NCBI RefSeq assembly: GCF_022808855.1
Contig: NZ_JAKZLF010000010.1
Coordinates: forward strand, 94,482-158,481
DNA from: Anaeromyxobacter soli
Lineage (GTDB): Bacteria; Myxococcota; Myxococcia; Myxococcales; Anaeromyxobacteraceae
Reading direction: 5' to 3'
DNA length: 64,000 nt
Under the pieces are notes generated by a model that was not told the origin of the DNA, ran no database searches, and saw nothing but the letters and a program-made list of their open reading frames with translations. Shown piece after piece: positions 43,506-54,106 of this stretch. The stretch's first letter is position 1, and each line of letters starts with the position of its first letter. The translations under genes were made by a program, and so were the position numbers.

Positions 43506-44650
43506 CCGGCCCCGTCCGTCCCTCCGCCCGCGTCCAGCTCGCCGCGATCTTCCGCAAGGAGGTCCAGCAGACGGTGCGCGATCGCCGCATCATGTTCATG
43601 CTCGTGGTCGCGCCGCTCATCCAGACGGTGGTGTTCGGCTTCGCGGTGGACTTCGAGGTGGACCGGGTGCCCACGCTGGTCGTGGACGCCGATCGCAGCG
43701 CCACCTCGCGCGAGGACGCGCGGCGGCTGCTCGCCGACGGGACGCTCCTGTCGGTGGGCGAGGAGAGCTCGGCGGAGGCGGCGAGCGCGGCCCTCGACGC
43801 CGGCCGCGCGTCGGCGGCGCTCGTCTTCGAGCGGCGCGCCGAGGCGGACCGCCTGTCGGGGCGCGGCCAGGAGGTGCAGGTGCTGCTCGACGGCACCGAC
43901 CCGAACCGCACCACGGTGACCTCGGGCGCGGTGTCGCGCTTCTTCTCGGAGCTCGGCGAGCGGCTCGCGCGCGAGCGGATCGAGGCGAGCGGCCAGACCC
44001 CGCCGGCCCAGCTCCGGCCCATCCCGCGCGTGGCCTTCAACCCGGGCCTCGCGACCGCGCCGTACATGGTCCCCGGGATCGCCGCCATGCTCCTCGTGAT
44101 CGTGACGACCTTCACCTCGGCCATGGGGCTCGCGCGCGAGCGCGAGATGGGCACGCTCGAGCAGGTGCTCGTGACCCCGATCCGGCCGGTGCACCTGCTC
44201 GTCGGGAAGATGGCGCCCTTCGTGGTGATCGGCCTCGTCGTGGTGACGCTGCTGGTCGGCGTGGGGACGTGGCTCTTCGCCATCCCCATCCGCGGGAACC
44301 TGGGGCTTTTGCTCGTCGGCACCCTCCTGTACCTCCTCACCACCCTGGGGGCGGGGCTCCTCATCTCCACCGTCTCGGCGAACCAGCAGCAGGCCTTCCT
44401 CGGCGGCTTCCTGTTCACCATCCCTGCGGTGCTGCTCTCCGGCCTCATGACGCCCATCCTCGCCATGCCGGGCTGGCTGCGGCCGCTCACGCTGCTGAAC
44501 CCCATCCGCTGGTACGCCGAGATCATGCGCGGCGTGCTGCTCCGCGGGGCGGGGTTCGCGGACCTGTGGCTCCAGTTCGTCGTGCTGCTCGTGATCGGGG
44601 TCGCCATCGTGGCGGCGGCGACGCTCCGGTTCCAGCGCAGGCTCGGGTGA
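43502..44650 (+). CDS. ABC-2 type exporter permease (second)
   Basis: A permease of 382 residues, paralogous to the previous gene: RIMFMLVVAPLIQTVVFGFA, a periplasmic domain with VVDADRSATSRE, and a C-terminal membrane half with EREMGTLEQVLVTPIRP. Start GTG 43502 overlaps the upstream stop. The two permeases likely form a heterodimer, and with the two ATPases, the membrane-fusion protein and TolC make a YbhFSR-like tripartite exporter. The substrate is unknown. Confidence 0.93.
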   Translation: MTGPVRPSARVQLAAIFRKEVQQTVRDRRIMFMLVVAPLIQTVVFGFAVDFEVDRVPTLVVDADRSATSREDARRLLADGTLLSVGEESSAEAASAALDAGRASAALVFERRAEADRLSGRGQEVQVLLDGTDPNRTTVTSGAVSRFFSELGERLARERIEASGQTPPAQLRPIPRVAFNPGLATAPYMVPGIAAMLLVIVTTFTSAMGLAREREMGTLEQVLVTPIRPVHLLVGKMAPFVVIGLVVVTLLVGVGTWLFAIPIRGNLGLLLVGTLLYLLTTLGAGLLISTVSANQQQAFLGGFLFTIPAVLLSGLMTPILAMPGWLRPLTLLNPIRWYAEIMRGVLLRGAGFADLWLQFVVLLVIGVAIVAAATLRFQRRLG

Positions 44651-44713
44651 GCGGCGGGCGGCGCGCGCGGGCGCCGCGCCATAAACCCGCCTCCGCGGCG
44701 CGCCCGCGTTAGA

Positions 44714-45652
44714 GTGCCGCCCGTGGACACCGTCGTCGCGATCCGCGGAGTCACGAAGAGGTACGGCCCGCTCGTCGCGGTGGACGGGATCGATCTCGGC
44801 ATCCGCCGCGGCGAGATCTTCGGGCTGCTCGGCCCGAACGGCGCCGGCAAGACCACCCTCATCTCGATGATCGCCGGGCTCCTCCGCCCGACCTCCGGCG
44901 AGATCTCGGTGCTGGGGCACGACGTCGTCCGCGACTACCGCGAGACGCGCCGTGCGATCGGGCTCGTGCCGCAGGAGATCAACTTCGACCCGTTCTTCAA
45001 CGTCGAGGAGACGCTCCGCATGCAGGCCGGCTACTTCGGCGTGCGGCTCTCCGAGGAGCGGCTCGTCGAGATCCTGGGCGCCCTCGACCTCCTCGCGAAG
45101 CGCACCACCAACAGCCGGGCGCTCTCGGGCGGCATGAAGCGGCGGCTGCTCATCGGCAAGGCGCTCGTCCACGATCCGGCCGTGCTGTTCCTCGACGAGC
45201 CGACCGCGGGCGTGGACGTCGAGCTCCGGCGCGCGCTGTGGAGCTACGTGCGCCGGCTGCGCGAGCGCGGGACGACCATCGTGCTGACGACGCACTACCT
45301 CGAGGAGGCGGAGGAGCTCGCCGACCGCATCGGCGTCATCGACCGCGGACGGCTCCTCGTCGTCGAGGACAAGGACGTGCTCCTCTCGCGCCACGGGGCG
45401 AAGGTGCTGCGGCTCTCCCTGGCGCGGCCGCTCGCGGCCCTGCCCGCGCCGCTCGCGGCGGCGGGCGCCCGCCTCGAGGCCGGCGGCTCGGTCGTGTCGT
45501 TCGAGGCCTCGGGGGGCGACGCGCTCGGGCCGCTGCTCGCGGCGGTGGCGGAGGAGGGGCTCGCCGTGCGGGACGTCGAGACGCGCAGGACGACGCTCGA
45601 GGACGTGTTCGTGCGGCTCGTGTCGCGCGACCGCGAGGGGGCGCCGGCGTGA
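44714..45652 (+). CDS. ABC transporter ATP-binding protein (YadG-like)
   Basis: An ABC ATPase of 312 residues from GTG 44714; GTG 44723 is also plausible. It has Walker A GPNGAGKTT, signature ALSGGMKRRLLIG and Walker B VLFLDEPTAGVD. It begins 64 bases after the first exporter and pairs with one permease. The organisation and sequence resemble YadG/YadH. It is distinct from the two-ATPase exporter before it. Confidence 0.9.
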   Translation: MPPVDTVVAIRGVTKRYGPLVAVDGIDLGIRRGEIFGLLGPNGAGKTTLISMIAGLLRPTSGEISVLGHDVVRDYRETRRAIGLVPQEINFDPFFNVEETLRMQAGYFGVRLSEERLVEILGALDLLAKRTTNSRALSGGMKRRLLIGKALVHDPAVLFLDEPTAGVDVELRRALWSYVRRLRERGTTIVLTTHYLEEAEELADRIGVIDRGRLLVVEDKDVLLSRHGAKVLRLSLARPLAALPAPLAAAGARLEAGGSVVSFEASGGDALGPLLAAVAEEGLAVRDVETRRTTLEDVFVRLVSRDREGAPA

Positions 45653-46410
45653 TCTCGCTCGGGCTGTGGACGCTGCTGCAGAAGGAGGTGCGCCGGTTCC
45701 TGCGCGTGCCCGGGCAGACGCTCCTCTCGCCGGTCATCACCACGGCGCTGTACTTCATCGTCTTCGGCTACTCGCTCGGCGGCCGGCTGCGCGAGGTCGA
45801 GGGCGTGCCCTACGCGCGCTTCATCGTGCCCGGGCTCGTCACCCTGGGCGTCGTGACGAACGCGTACCTCAACACCGCGTCGTCCATGTTCGTCATGAAG
45901 CTGCAGGGGACGATCACGGACCTCCTGGTGTCGCCGCTCTCCTACGGCGAGATCCTCGCCGGGTTCGTCGTCGCCGCGGTGCTGCGCGGGCTGCTCGTCG
46001 GCGCCGTCACGTGGGCGGTCGCCGGGGCGTTCAGCGGCTTCGAGGTCGCCCACCCGCTGCTCGCGCTCGCGCTCGTCGTGCTGGCGGCGGTCGCGTTCTC
46101 CGCGTTCGGGCTCATGACGGCCATCTGGGCGAGCTCGTTCGAGCAGGTGAACTTCTTCCCCACGTTCTTCATCACCCCGCTCACCTTCCTCGGCGGCGTC
46201 TTCTACTCGATCGAGATGCTGCCGGCGCCGTTCCGCGCCTTCACGCACGTGAACCCGATCTTCTACCTGGTGGACGGCGTGCGGTTCGGGATGCTCGGCA
46301 TCTCCGACGCCCCGCCCGCGGCCGGGGCCGCGCTGCTCGTCGTCGTCGCGACGGGCGCGGTCGGCGCCGCCTACGCCATGCTCCGGTCCGGCTACAAGCT
46401 GCGCGGCTGA
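45649..46410 (+). CDS. ABC-2 type permease (YadH-like)
   Basis: A permease of 253 residues with six predicted helices and no large periplasmic domain. It has FLRVPGQTLLSPVITTALYF, LQGTITDLLVSPLSYGEIL and TFLGGVFYSIEMLP. GTG 45649 overlaps the ATPase stop. The pair has no periplasmic adaptor, so it may export lipids or polysaccharide precursors; substrate unknown. Confidence 0.92.
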   Translation: MISLGLWTLLQKEVRRFLRVPGQTLLSPVITTALYFIVFGYSLGGRLREVEGVPYARFIVPGLVTLGVVTNAYLNTASSMFVMKLQGTITDLLVSPLSYGEILAGFVVAAVLRGLLVGAVTWAVAGAFSGFEVAHPLLALALVVLAAVAFSAFGLMTAIWASSFEQVNFFPTFFITPLTFLGGVFYSIEMLPAPFRAFTHVNPIFYLVDGVRFGMLGISDAPPAAGAALLVVVATGAVGAAYAMLRSGYKLRG

Positions 46411-46633
46411 CCCGGGGCGACCTGCCTCTTAGGGGGTAGAGCACGCCTTCCCGCGCCGACAGCTTTGCAGCCGCGGGCCGCGGTGATCAGGCCGGGCGCA
46501 AGGCCTGCGCGACCCTTCACATGGCGTGCCGTGAGCGGCTTTTCCGGGATCGAAATCGTCCCGACATGGGTTTATGCTACGGCCCCCTCGAAGCAGGGGT
46601 CTCGCGCAACTCGCGATACGGAGGTTTCTCCAC

Positions 46634-47449
46634 ATGCGTCGTTTGTCCGTCGTGATGCTCGTCTCGCTGGCCGTGGCGGGATGCAAGAAGCAAGAGCCCG
46701 CCCTGCCGCAGAGCAACGCGGCGCAGCCGAGCGCTCCGGCGCCCCAGGATGGGGTCGCGGCCCCGTCCGCCGGGCTCCAGGGCAAGGTCCTCGAGCGACT
46801 CGATGCTCCGCCGTACAGCTACCTCAAGCTCAAGACCGCGCAGGGCGAGACCTGGGCGGCCGTGCCGAAGACCGACGTCGAGAAGGGGAAGGACGTCACG
46901 GTCGCGGGCGCGATGCCGATGAAGGACTTCGAGTCGAAGACCCTCAATCGCAAGTTCGACGTCGTCTACTTCGGCACGCTCGGCGGCGGCGAGGCCCCCG
47001 CGGGCGCTCCGGTGGGCGGCGGCATGGGCGGCGGCGGGATGATGGGCGCCGCGCCCGGCGGCCAGGGGCCCGAGTCGATGGCGGCGGCGCACGCGGCCGC
47101 GGCGGCCGGCCCGAAGGAGGTCGGCGACGTGAAGGTCCCGAAGGCGGGGGGCCCCGACGCGCGGACCGTCGCCGAGGTGTGGACGCAGCGCGCGGCGCTC
47201 AAGGAGAAGAGCGTCTCCGTTCGCGGCAAGGTCGTGAAGTGGAACGCCGGCATCATGGGCAAGAACTGGCTCCACCTGCGCGACGGCTCCGGCACGGCCG
47301 GCAAGGACAACGACATCACGATCACGACGAACGACGACGCCGCGGTCGGCGACGTCGTCCTCGTGAAGGGCACGGTCCGCGTCGACAAGGACTTCGGCGC
47401 CGGCTACGCCTACCCGGTGATCATCGAGGACGCGAAGCTCTCGAAGTAG
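46634..47449 (+). CDS. Lipoprotein with two OB-fold-like domains
   Basis: A protein of 271 residues. A lipoprotein signal (lipobox AVAGC) is followed by an OB-like domain (~48-118; GKVLERLDAPPYSYLKLK, TVAGAMPMKDF), a Gly/Met-rich linker and a second OB-fold domain (~190-271; SVRGKVVKWNAGIMGKNW, VLVKGTVRVDKDFGAGY). It resembles NrfJ-like proteins of metal-reducing deltaproteobacteria. The ATG follows CGGAGG; a TATGCT box at 46573-46578 may be the promoter. The rest of 46411-46633 shows no gene. It is followed by a strong terminator. Function is unknown. Confidence 0.75.
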   Translation: MRRLSVVMLVSLAVAGCKKQEPALPQSNAAQPSAPAPQDGVAAPSAGLQGKVLERLDAPPYSYLKLKTAQGETWAAVPKTDVEKGKDVTVAGAMPMKDFESKTLNRKFDVVYFGTLGGGEAPAGAPVGGGMGGGGMMGAAPGGQGPESMAAAHAAAAAGPKEVGDVKVPKAGGPDARTVAEVWTQRAALKEKSVSVRGKVVKWNAGIMGKNWLHLRDGSGTAGKDNDITITTNDDAAVGDVVLVKGTVRVDKDFGAGYAYPVIIEDAKLSK

Positions 47450-47473
47450 CCGCTCCTCGAGCGTGAGCCCAGG

Positions 47474-47505
47474 CGGGCGCGGTCCTCGCGGGCCGCGCCC
47501 GTTTT
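47474..47505 (+). terminator. Intrinsic terminator after the OB-fold lipoprotein
   Basis: CGGGCGCGG, a 10-base loop, then CCGCGCCCG (47493-47501), followed by TTTT. A 9-bp perfect stem and T-run, 25 bases after the stop, make a textbook rho-independent terminator. Confidence 0.85.
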
Positions 47506-47540
47506 CCTTCCGGGCGGCCGACGTGTAGATTCGGCCGCCC

Positions 47541-49349
47541 GTGGCGACCGCTCCCGAGACCCTCTTCTCCGCCGCGGACCGGCGAGCGCTCGAGTCGGAG
47601 GTCGCGGACCTCGCCGACGTCTCGAGCGGTCTCGGGCGCGCCGAGGGCGAGCCTGCCGGCGCCGAGACGCCGGAGGACGCCGCGCTCCGCCGGAGCTGCG
47701 CCGCGCGGCTGGAGGCGCTCCGCGCGCGCTGGCGCGAGGCGCCCGAGCTGTTCGGCCCCGCCACCGTCGGCCGGCTCCGGACGCTCGCGGAGGCGATCGG
47801 CCGTCCGTCCGCCGCGCCGCCGCCCCCGGCGACGCCGTCGGGCGCGCGCCAGCTCCTGCGCGAGGTGTTCGGGCACGAGGCTTTCCGGCCAGGCCAGGAG
47901 GAGATCGTCACGGCCGTGCTCGCCGGACGCGACTGCGTGGGCGTCATGCCCACGGGCGCCGGCAAGTCGCTCACCTACCAGATCCCGGCGCGCATCCTCG
48001 GCGGCACGACCCTCGTCATCTCGCCCCTCGTCGCGCTGATGAAGGACCAGGTCGACGCCATGGGGCGCGTCGGGCTGCGGGCCGCGTTCCTCAACTCGAC
48101 GCTCTCCCCCGAGGAGCGGCGCGACCGCGTCCGCGCGCTGCGCCGCGGCGAGCTCGAGCTCCTGTACGCCGCGCCGGAGGGGCTCGAGGCCTCGGTCGGC
48201 AGCGCGCTCGAGGGCGTGCGGCTCGCGCTCATCGCGGTCGACGAGGCGCACTGCATCAGCCACTGGGGCCACGACTTCCGCCCCGCCTACCGGAACCTGG
48301 CGGGCCTCAAGGAGCGGTTCGGCGCGCGCGTGCTGGCGCTCACGGCCACCGCGACGCCCGAGGTGACGCACGACATCGCCGCGCAGCTCGGCATGGAGCG
48401 GCCGCTCCTCGTGCGCGGCTCCTTCCTGCGCAGGAACCTGTCGCTCCACGCGGTGAAGAAGGGCGAGGGGCTCAAGGCCCGCGACGCGATCCTCCGGCTC
48501 GTCCGCGCGCGCAGGGGTGAGAGCGGCATCGTCTACGCGCTCTCGCGCAAGTCGGTGGAGGAGACCGCCGAGCTCCTGAAGGACCACGGCGTCCGCGCCG
48601 AGGCGTACCACGCCGGCCTCGAGCCAGAGGTCCGCGCCCGCGTGCAGGACGCCTTCCGGTCGGGCGAGATCGACGTCGTCACCGCGACCGTGGCGTTCGG
48701 GATGGGGATCGACAAGCCGGACATCCGCTTCGTCATCCACCGCGACCTGCCGCGCTCGATCGAGTCGTACTACCAGGAGATCGGCCGCGCCGGCCGCGAC
48801 GGCAAGCCGAGCACCTGCGTCCTCCTCTACTCCTGGGCGGACGTGATGAGCTGGGAGCGGCTCCTGGGCGACGTCGAGCCCGAGCTCGCCGAGGCGCAGA
48901 AGCGGCAGGCGCGGGCGATGTACCGGCTCGCGGACGGCGACGGCTGCCGGCACGAGCGGGTGGTCGGGCACTTCGGCGAGGTGATCGCGCCGTGTGGCGA
49001 CGCGTGCGATCGCTGCACCGGCGAGGACGTCGTCGAGACCGCGCCGGCGGTGCGGGCGTCGCGCGCCGGGCGCGGCGGCTCCGGTCGCAAGCGGGACGCC
49101 TCCCGGGGGCGCGACGCGGCGCTCGACGCCGAGGTGGATCTCGAGCTCTTCGAGGCGCTCCGCGCCTGGCGCGGGGAGGCGGCCCGCGCCCGCGGCGTGC
49201 CGGCCTACGTGGTCTTCGCCGACGCCACCCTCGCCGAGCTGGCGCTGCGGCGGCCCGTCACCCGGGACGAGCTCCTCGAGGTGAAGGGCATCGGGCCGCG
49301 CAAGCTCGAGGAGTACGGGGAGGCGCTCGTGAAGATCCTGAAGCGGTAG
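47541..49349 (+). CDS. recQ: RecQ-like ATP-dependent DNA helicase
   Basis: A protein of 602 residues. An extra N-terminal region (~1-105) precedes the helicase core: Walker A MPTGAGKSLT, DEAH box VDEAHCISHWGHDFRP, TATATPEVT and QEIGRAGRDG. A zinc-binding region (~470-493; CRHERVVGHFG, CGDACDRC) and an HRDC domain (~530-602; LEVKGIGPRKLEEYG) follow. Only about 36 residues separate the zinc site from HRDC, so the winged-helix domain of typical RecQ is absent. Start GTG 47541 comes 90 bases after the lipoprotein stop, beyond its terminator. Confidence 0.9.
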   Translation: MATAPETLFSAADRRALESEVADLADVSSGLGRAEGEPAGAETPEDAALRRSCAARLEALRARWREAPELFGPATVGRLRTLAEAIGRPSAAPPPPATPSGARQLLREVFGHEAFRPGQEEIVTAVLAGRDCVGVMPTGAGKSLTYQIPARILGGTTLVISPLVALMKDQVDAMGRVGLRAAFLNSTLSPEERRDRVRALRRGELELLYAAPEGLEASVGSALEGVRLALIAVDEAHCISHWGHDFRPAYRNLAGLKERFGARVLALTATATPEVTHDIAAQLGMERPLLVRGSFLRRNLSLHAVKKGEGLKARDAILRLVRARRGESGIVYALSRKSVEETAELLKDHGVRAEAYHAGLEPEVRARVQDAFRSGEIDVVTATVAFGMGIDKPDIRFVIHRDLPRSIESYYQEIGRAGRDGKPSTCVLLYSWADVMSWERLLGDVEPELAEAQKRQARAMYRLADGDGCRHERVVGHFGEVIAPCGDACDRCTGEDVVETAPAVRASRAGRGGSGRKRDASRGRDAALDAEVDLELFEALRAWRGEAARARGVPAYVVFADATLAELALRRPVTRDELLEVKGIGPRKLEEYGEALVKILKR

Positions 49350-49373
49350 ACGACCTCGACCTCGACCTCAGCC
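49350..49373. repeat. GACCTC hexamer repeat between recQ and yaeQ
   Basis: Three tandem copies of GACCTC fill much of the 39-base gap between recQ and yaeQ. They are the reverse complement of the GAGGTC units at 39001-39090 and 61898-61931. Confidence 0.55.
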
Positions 49374-49388
49374 CACCTGCAGACTCCG

Positions 49389-49937
49389 ATGGCGCTCCCC
49401 TCGACCCTCCACCACTTCGACCTCCGCGTCACGCACGCCGACACCGGCGTCGAGGCGACCGTCGCGCTCAAGGTCGCGCGCCATCCCTCCGAGACCGCGG
49501 AGCGGCTCTGGCTGCGCGTCCTCGCCTACGCCTGGCAGTGGCGCGAGGGGATCGCGTTCGGGCCGGGGCTCTGCGAGCCGGACGCTCCGGACGTGCTCGC
49601 GGCGCTGCCCGACGGCCGCACGGCGCTCGTCGTGCGGGTCGGCAAGCCCGAGCCGCAGCGGATCGAGCGCGACGTGAACGGGAACGCGGGCGCGCGGGTG
49701 GCGGTGCTGTTCGAGTCGCCGCGCCGCCTCGAGGCGTTCCTGGCAGAGGCGCGCGAGCGCCGGCTCGCCCGGGTCGCCCGCGCCGATCTCGCAGCGGTGG
49801 ATCCCGGGCTCCTCGCCTGGCTCTCACGCCATGAGGACCGCCGCGCACGGGTCGGGCTCACGTTCGTCGCCGACCACGTCTACGCGGAGCTGGACGGTGA
49901 GTCGGCGGACGGGCCACTCGGCCGGGCGAGCCTCTGA
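49389..49937 (+). CDS. yaeQ: YaeQ-family protein
   Basis: A protein of 182 residues matching YaeQ along its length: the start LPSTLHHFDLRVTHADTGV, RHPSETAERLWLRVLAYAW in the middle, and VGLTFVADHVYAELDG at the end. YaeQ has a PD-(D/E)XK-like fold; its enzymatic role is unclear. It begins 39 bases downstream of recQ and may be in the same transcript. Confidence 0.9.
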   Translation: MALPSTLHHFDLRVTHADTGVEATVALKVARHPSETAERLWLRVLAYAWQWREGIAFGPGLCEPDAPDVLAALPDGRTALVVRVGKPEPQRIERDVNGNAGARVAVLFESPRRLEAFLAEARERRLARVARADLAAVDPGLLAWLSRHEDRRARVGLTFVADHVYAELDGESADGPLGRASL

Positions 49938-50017
49938 GTCCCTGATCCCACAGGGGTTTTGGCGCCGCCCGTCGATGGGCATGAAATCCGCTGCCGCAGC
50001 GTTTAATCATCCGTAAG

Positions 50018-50034
50018 TGGACTGTTTCGGTCCA
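50018..50034. promoter_or_regulatory. IscR/Rrf2-type palindrome upstream of the SUF operon
   Basis: TGGAC-tgtttcg-GTCCA is a perfect 5-bp inverted repeat with a 7-base spacer, 28 bases before the start of the Rrf2-type regulator. The form (GGACT near a second GTCC) resembles IscR-family sites, which suggests autoregulation of the SUF operon by its first gene. Confidence 0.6.
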
Positions 50035-50062
50035 TGATGGATCGGCCCGCGGAGGCGGACGG

Positions 50063-50514
50063 ATGATCAGAATGTCCAAGCTCACCGACTACGCGATCGT
50101 GCTGCTCGCGCACCTCGCGCGCAGCGGCCGCACGCTCGCCGCGCAGGAGCTCTCGGGGCGCTCGGGTGTGCCGCTCCCCACCGTCTCCAAGCTGTGCAAG
50201 GAGCTCTCGAAGGCCGGGCTCGTCGTCTCGCACCGCGGCCGTCACGGCGGGTATGGGCTCGCGCGGCCTGCGGAGCGCATCTCCGTGGCCGAGATCGTCG
50301 AGGCGCTCGAGGGGCCGATCGCGCTCACCGACTGCACCTCGCCGGCGAAGGTGGCCTGCGGCATCGAGGCGACCTGCCCCGCGAAGGCGAGCTTCGACCC
50401 CGTCACCCGCGCGATCCAGGGGGCGCTCGCGGGCCTGCCCCTCTCCGCCATCGCCCCCTTCCGCGCGCCGGCCGACGAGTCGCCCGCGCCCGTCACGCTG
50501 GGAGTCCACGCGTC

Positions 50515-50518
<4 letters not shown>
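50063..50518 (+). CDS. Rrf2-family SUF operon regulator
   Basis: A 151-residue regulator. An N-terminal winged helix ([54 protein letters not shown]) precedes a cysteine cluster ([19 protein letters not shown]) that likely binds an Fe-S cluster, as in IscR. The ATG at 50063 follows CGGAGGCGG. Its stop overlaps sufB by 4 bases. It likely represses the operon when clusters are abundant. Confidence 0.93.
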
Positions 50519-51954
<1,436 letters not shown>

Positions 51955-51956
51955 CG

Positions 51957-52781
51957 ATGGGAGGGAACGTCCAGGTGAACGGCGCGAGGGACGCCGCGGC
52001 GCTGCTGCGGGTGAGCGGGCTGCGCGCGAGGGTCGCGGGCGGGGAGGGCGAGATCCTGAAGGGCGTGGACCTCGAGATCCGGCCGGGCGAGGTGCACGCG
52101 ATCATGGGGCCGAACGGCTCCGGCAAGTCCACGCTCGCGGGCGTGCTCGCCGGCCGCGAGGCGTTCGAGGTGACGGGCGGGTCGGCGACCTACGCGGGCC
52201 AGGACCTCCTCGCGCTCGCGCCCGAGGCGCGCGCGGCGGCGGGGCTGTTCCTGGGCTTCCAGTACCCGGTGGAGATCCCCGGGGTCGGGAACCTCTACTT
52301 CCTCCGCACCGCGCTCAACGCCATCCGGCGCTCGCGCGGCGAGGAGGAGCTCGACGCGATGGACTTCCTCGCGCTCGCCAAGGAGAAGATGAAGCTCGTC
52401 GAGCTCGACCCCGCCTTCGGGAGCCGCTCGGTGAACGAGGGCTTCTCCGGCGGCGAGAAGAAGCGGAACGAGGTCTTCCAGATGGCGGTGCTCGAGCCCA
52501 GGCTCGCCATCCTCGACGAGATCGACTCGGGGCTCGACATCGACGCGCTCCGCGTGGTCGCGCGCGGGGTGAACGCGGCGCGCGGCCCGGAGCGCGGCAT
52601 CCTGCTCGTCACCCACTACAAGCGGCTCCTCGAGTACATCCCCCCCGACGTCGTGCACGTCATGGCGAACGGGCGGATCGTGCGCTCGGGCGGGCCGGAG
52701 CTCGCGGACGAGCTCGAGCAGACCGGCTACGCGTGGACGGACGGCATGCGGCCGGAGCTCGCCCAGCCCGCGGGCGCGTGA
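51957..52781 (+). CDS. sufC: Fe-S assembly ATPase SufC
   Basis: An ABC-type ATPase of 274 residues with Walker A GPNGSGKST, signature GFSGGEKKRNEVFQM and Walker B LAILDEIDSGLDIDAL, the SufC form. It binds SufB and SufD and powers cluster assembly. It begins 2 bases after sufB. Confidence 0.97.
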   Translation: MGGNVQVNGARDAAALLRVSGLRARVAGGEGEILKGVDLEIRPGEVHAIMGPNGSGKSTLAGVLAGREAFEVTGGSATYAGQDLLALAPEARAAAGLFLGFQYPVEIPGVGNLYFLRTALNAIRRSRGEEELDAMDFLALAKEKMKLVELDPAFGSRSVNEGFSGGEKKRNEVFQMAVLEPRLAILDEIDSGLDIDALRVVARGVNAARGPERGILLVTHYKRLLEYIPPDVVHVMANGRIVRSGGPELADELEQTGYAWTDGMRPELAQPAGA

Positions 52782-52789
52782 GGAGCGCG

Positions 52790-54106
52790 ATGACGCCCGT
52801 CGAGTCGAGCCTCGTGGAGCTGTTCGCGAAGGACCCGCGCGAGCCCGGGTGGCTCGCCGAGGCCCGCCTGGAGGCGCTGGCGCGCTTCCGCGCCCGCGGC
52901 CTGCCCACCTCGCGCGACGAGGACTGGCGGTTCACGAGCCTCGCCTCGCTCGCGCCCGTGGTGCTCGAGCGGACGCGCCCCGCGGACGCCGAGGCCGGCG
53001 CCGCGCGCCTGGGGGCGCTCCTCGCGCGGGCGCCGGGCGGCGGCCCGCGGCTCGTGTTCGTGGACGGCCGGCTCCGCCGCGAGCTCTCCGTGATCGAGGG
53101 GCTGCCCGCGGGCGCGATCGTGTCCTCGCTCGCGCAGGCGCTCCTCGAGGCGCCGGCGCTCGTGAAGCCGCACCTCGGCCGGCTCGCCCGCCCCGAGGAG
53201 CACGCGTTCGTCGCGGCGAACGCCGCGCTCATGGCCGACGGCGGCTTCGTGCACCTGCCCGCCGGCGCCACCCTCGACGCGCCCATCGTCCTCGTGTTCC
53301 TCGCCTCCGGGGCGCGCCCCGCGCTCGCGAGCCCCCGCACGCTCGTCGTCGCCGGCGAGGGCGCCCGCGCGACCGTCGCCGAGGTCTTCCTGGGGGAGGA
53401 CGGCGTCTACCTCACGAACGCGGTCACGGAGCTCGTCCTCGGCGAGGGCGCCGACGTCGAGCACGTGCGGCTGCAGGACGAGTCGCCGCGCGCCTTCCAC
53501 GTGGGCGTCGTCGCCGCAGAGCAGCAGGCGAAGGCGACCCTCGCCGCGCACGCGCTGTCGCTCGGCGGGCGCCTGTCCCGGAGCGAGCTGCGCACCCGGC
53601 TCGTCGGCGAGCAGGCGAGCGTCGCCGCGAACGGCCTCTACATGGCGGACGGCGAGCGGCTCGTGGACAACTTCTCCTGGGTGGAGCACGCCGTGCCCCG
53701 CTGCTCGACCACCGAGACGTACAAGGGCGTCCTCGACGGCCACGCGCGCGGCGTCTTCTCCGGCCGCATCCGCGTGATGCCGGGCGCGCAGAAGACGGTC
53801 GCCCGTCAGATGAACTCGAACCTGCTCCTCTCCGACGACGCGATCGTCGACACGAAGCCGCAACTCGAGATCTTCGCGGACGACGTGAAGTGCGGCCACG
53901 GCGGCACGGTCGGCCAGCTCGACGAGGCCGCGCTCTTCTACCTGCGCTCGCGCGGGCTGCCCGCGGCCGAGGCCCGCGGGCTCCTCATCTATGCGTTCGT
54001 GGCGGAGATGGTGGACCTCGTCCGCGCCGCCCCGCTCCGCGCGGCGGCGAAGGGCCTCGTCCAGGCCCGGCTCCCCGCGGGCGCGCGGCTCCTGGAGGCG
54101 GCATGA
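52790..54106 (+). CDS. sufD: Fe-S assembly protein SufD
   Basis: A paralogue of SufB with 438 residues. The N-terminal helical part (LPTSRDEDWRFTSLASL) precedes the beta-helix core with AFHVGVVAAEQQAKATLA and the C-terminal DDVKCGHGGTVGQLDE, where a conserved His and Cys lie. Forms the SufBC2D complex. ATG 52790 is 8 bases after sufC. Confidence 0.96.
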   Translation: MTPVESSLVELFAKDPREPGWLAEARLEALARFRARGLPTSRDEDWRFTSLASLAPVVLERTRPADAEAGAARLGALLARAPGGGPRLVFVDGRLRRELSVIEGLPAGAIVSSLAQALLEAPALVKPHLGRLARPEEHAFVAANAALMADGGFVHLPAGATLDAPIVLVFLASGARPALASPRTLVVAGEGARATVAEVFLGEDGVYLTNAVTELVLGEGADVEHVRLQDESPRAFHVGVVAAEQQAKATLAAHALSLGGRLSRSELRTRLVGEQASVAANGLYMADGERLVDNFSWVEHAVPRCSTTETYKGVLDGHARGVFSGRIRVMPGAQKTVARQMNSNLLLSDDAIVDTKPQLEIFADDVKCGHGGTVGQLDEAALFYLRSRGLPAAEARGLLIYAFVAEMVDLVRAAPLRAAAKGLVQARLPAGARLLEAA

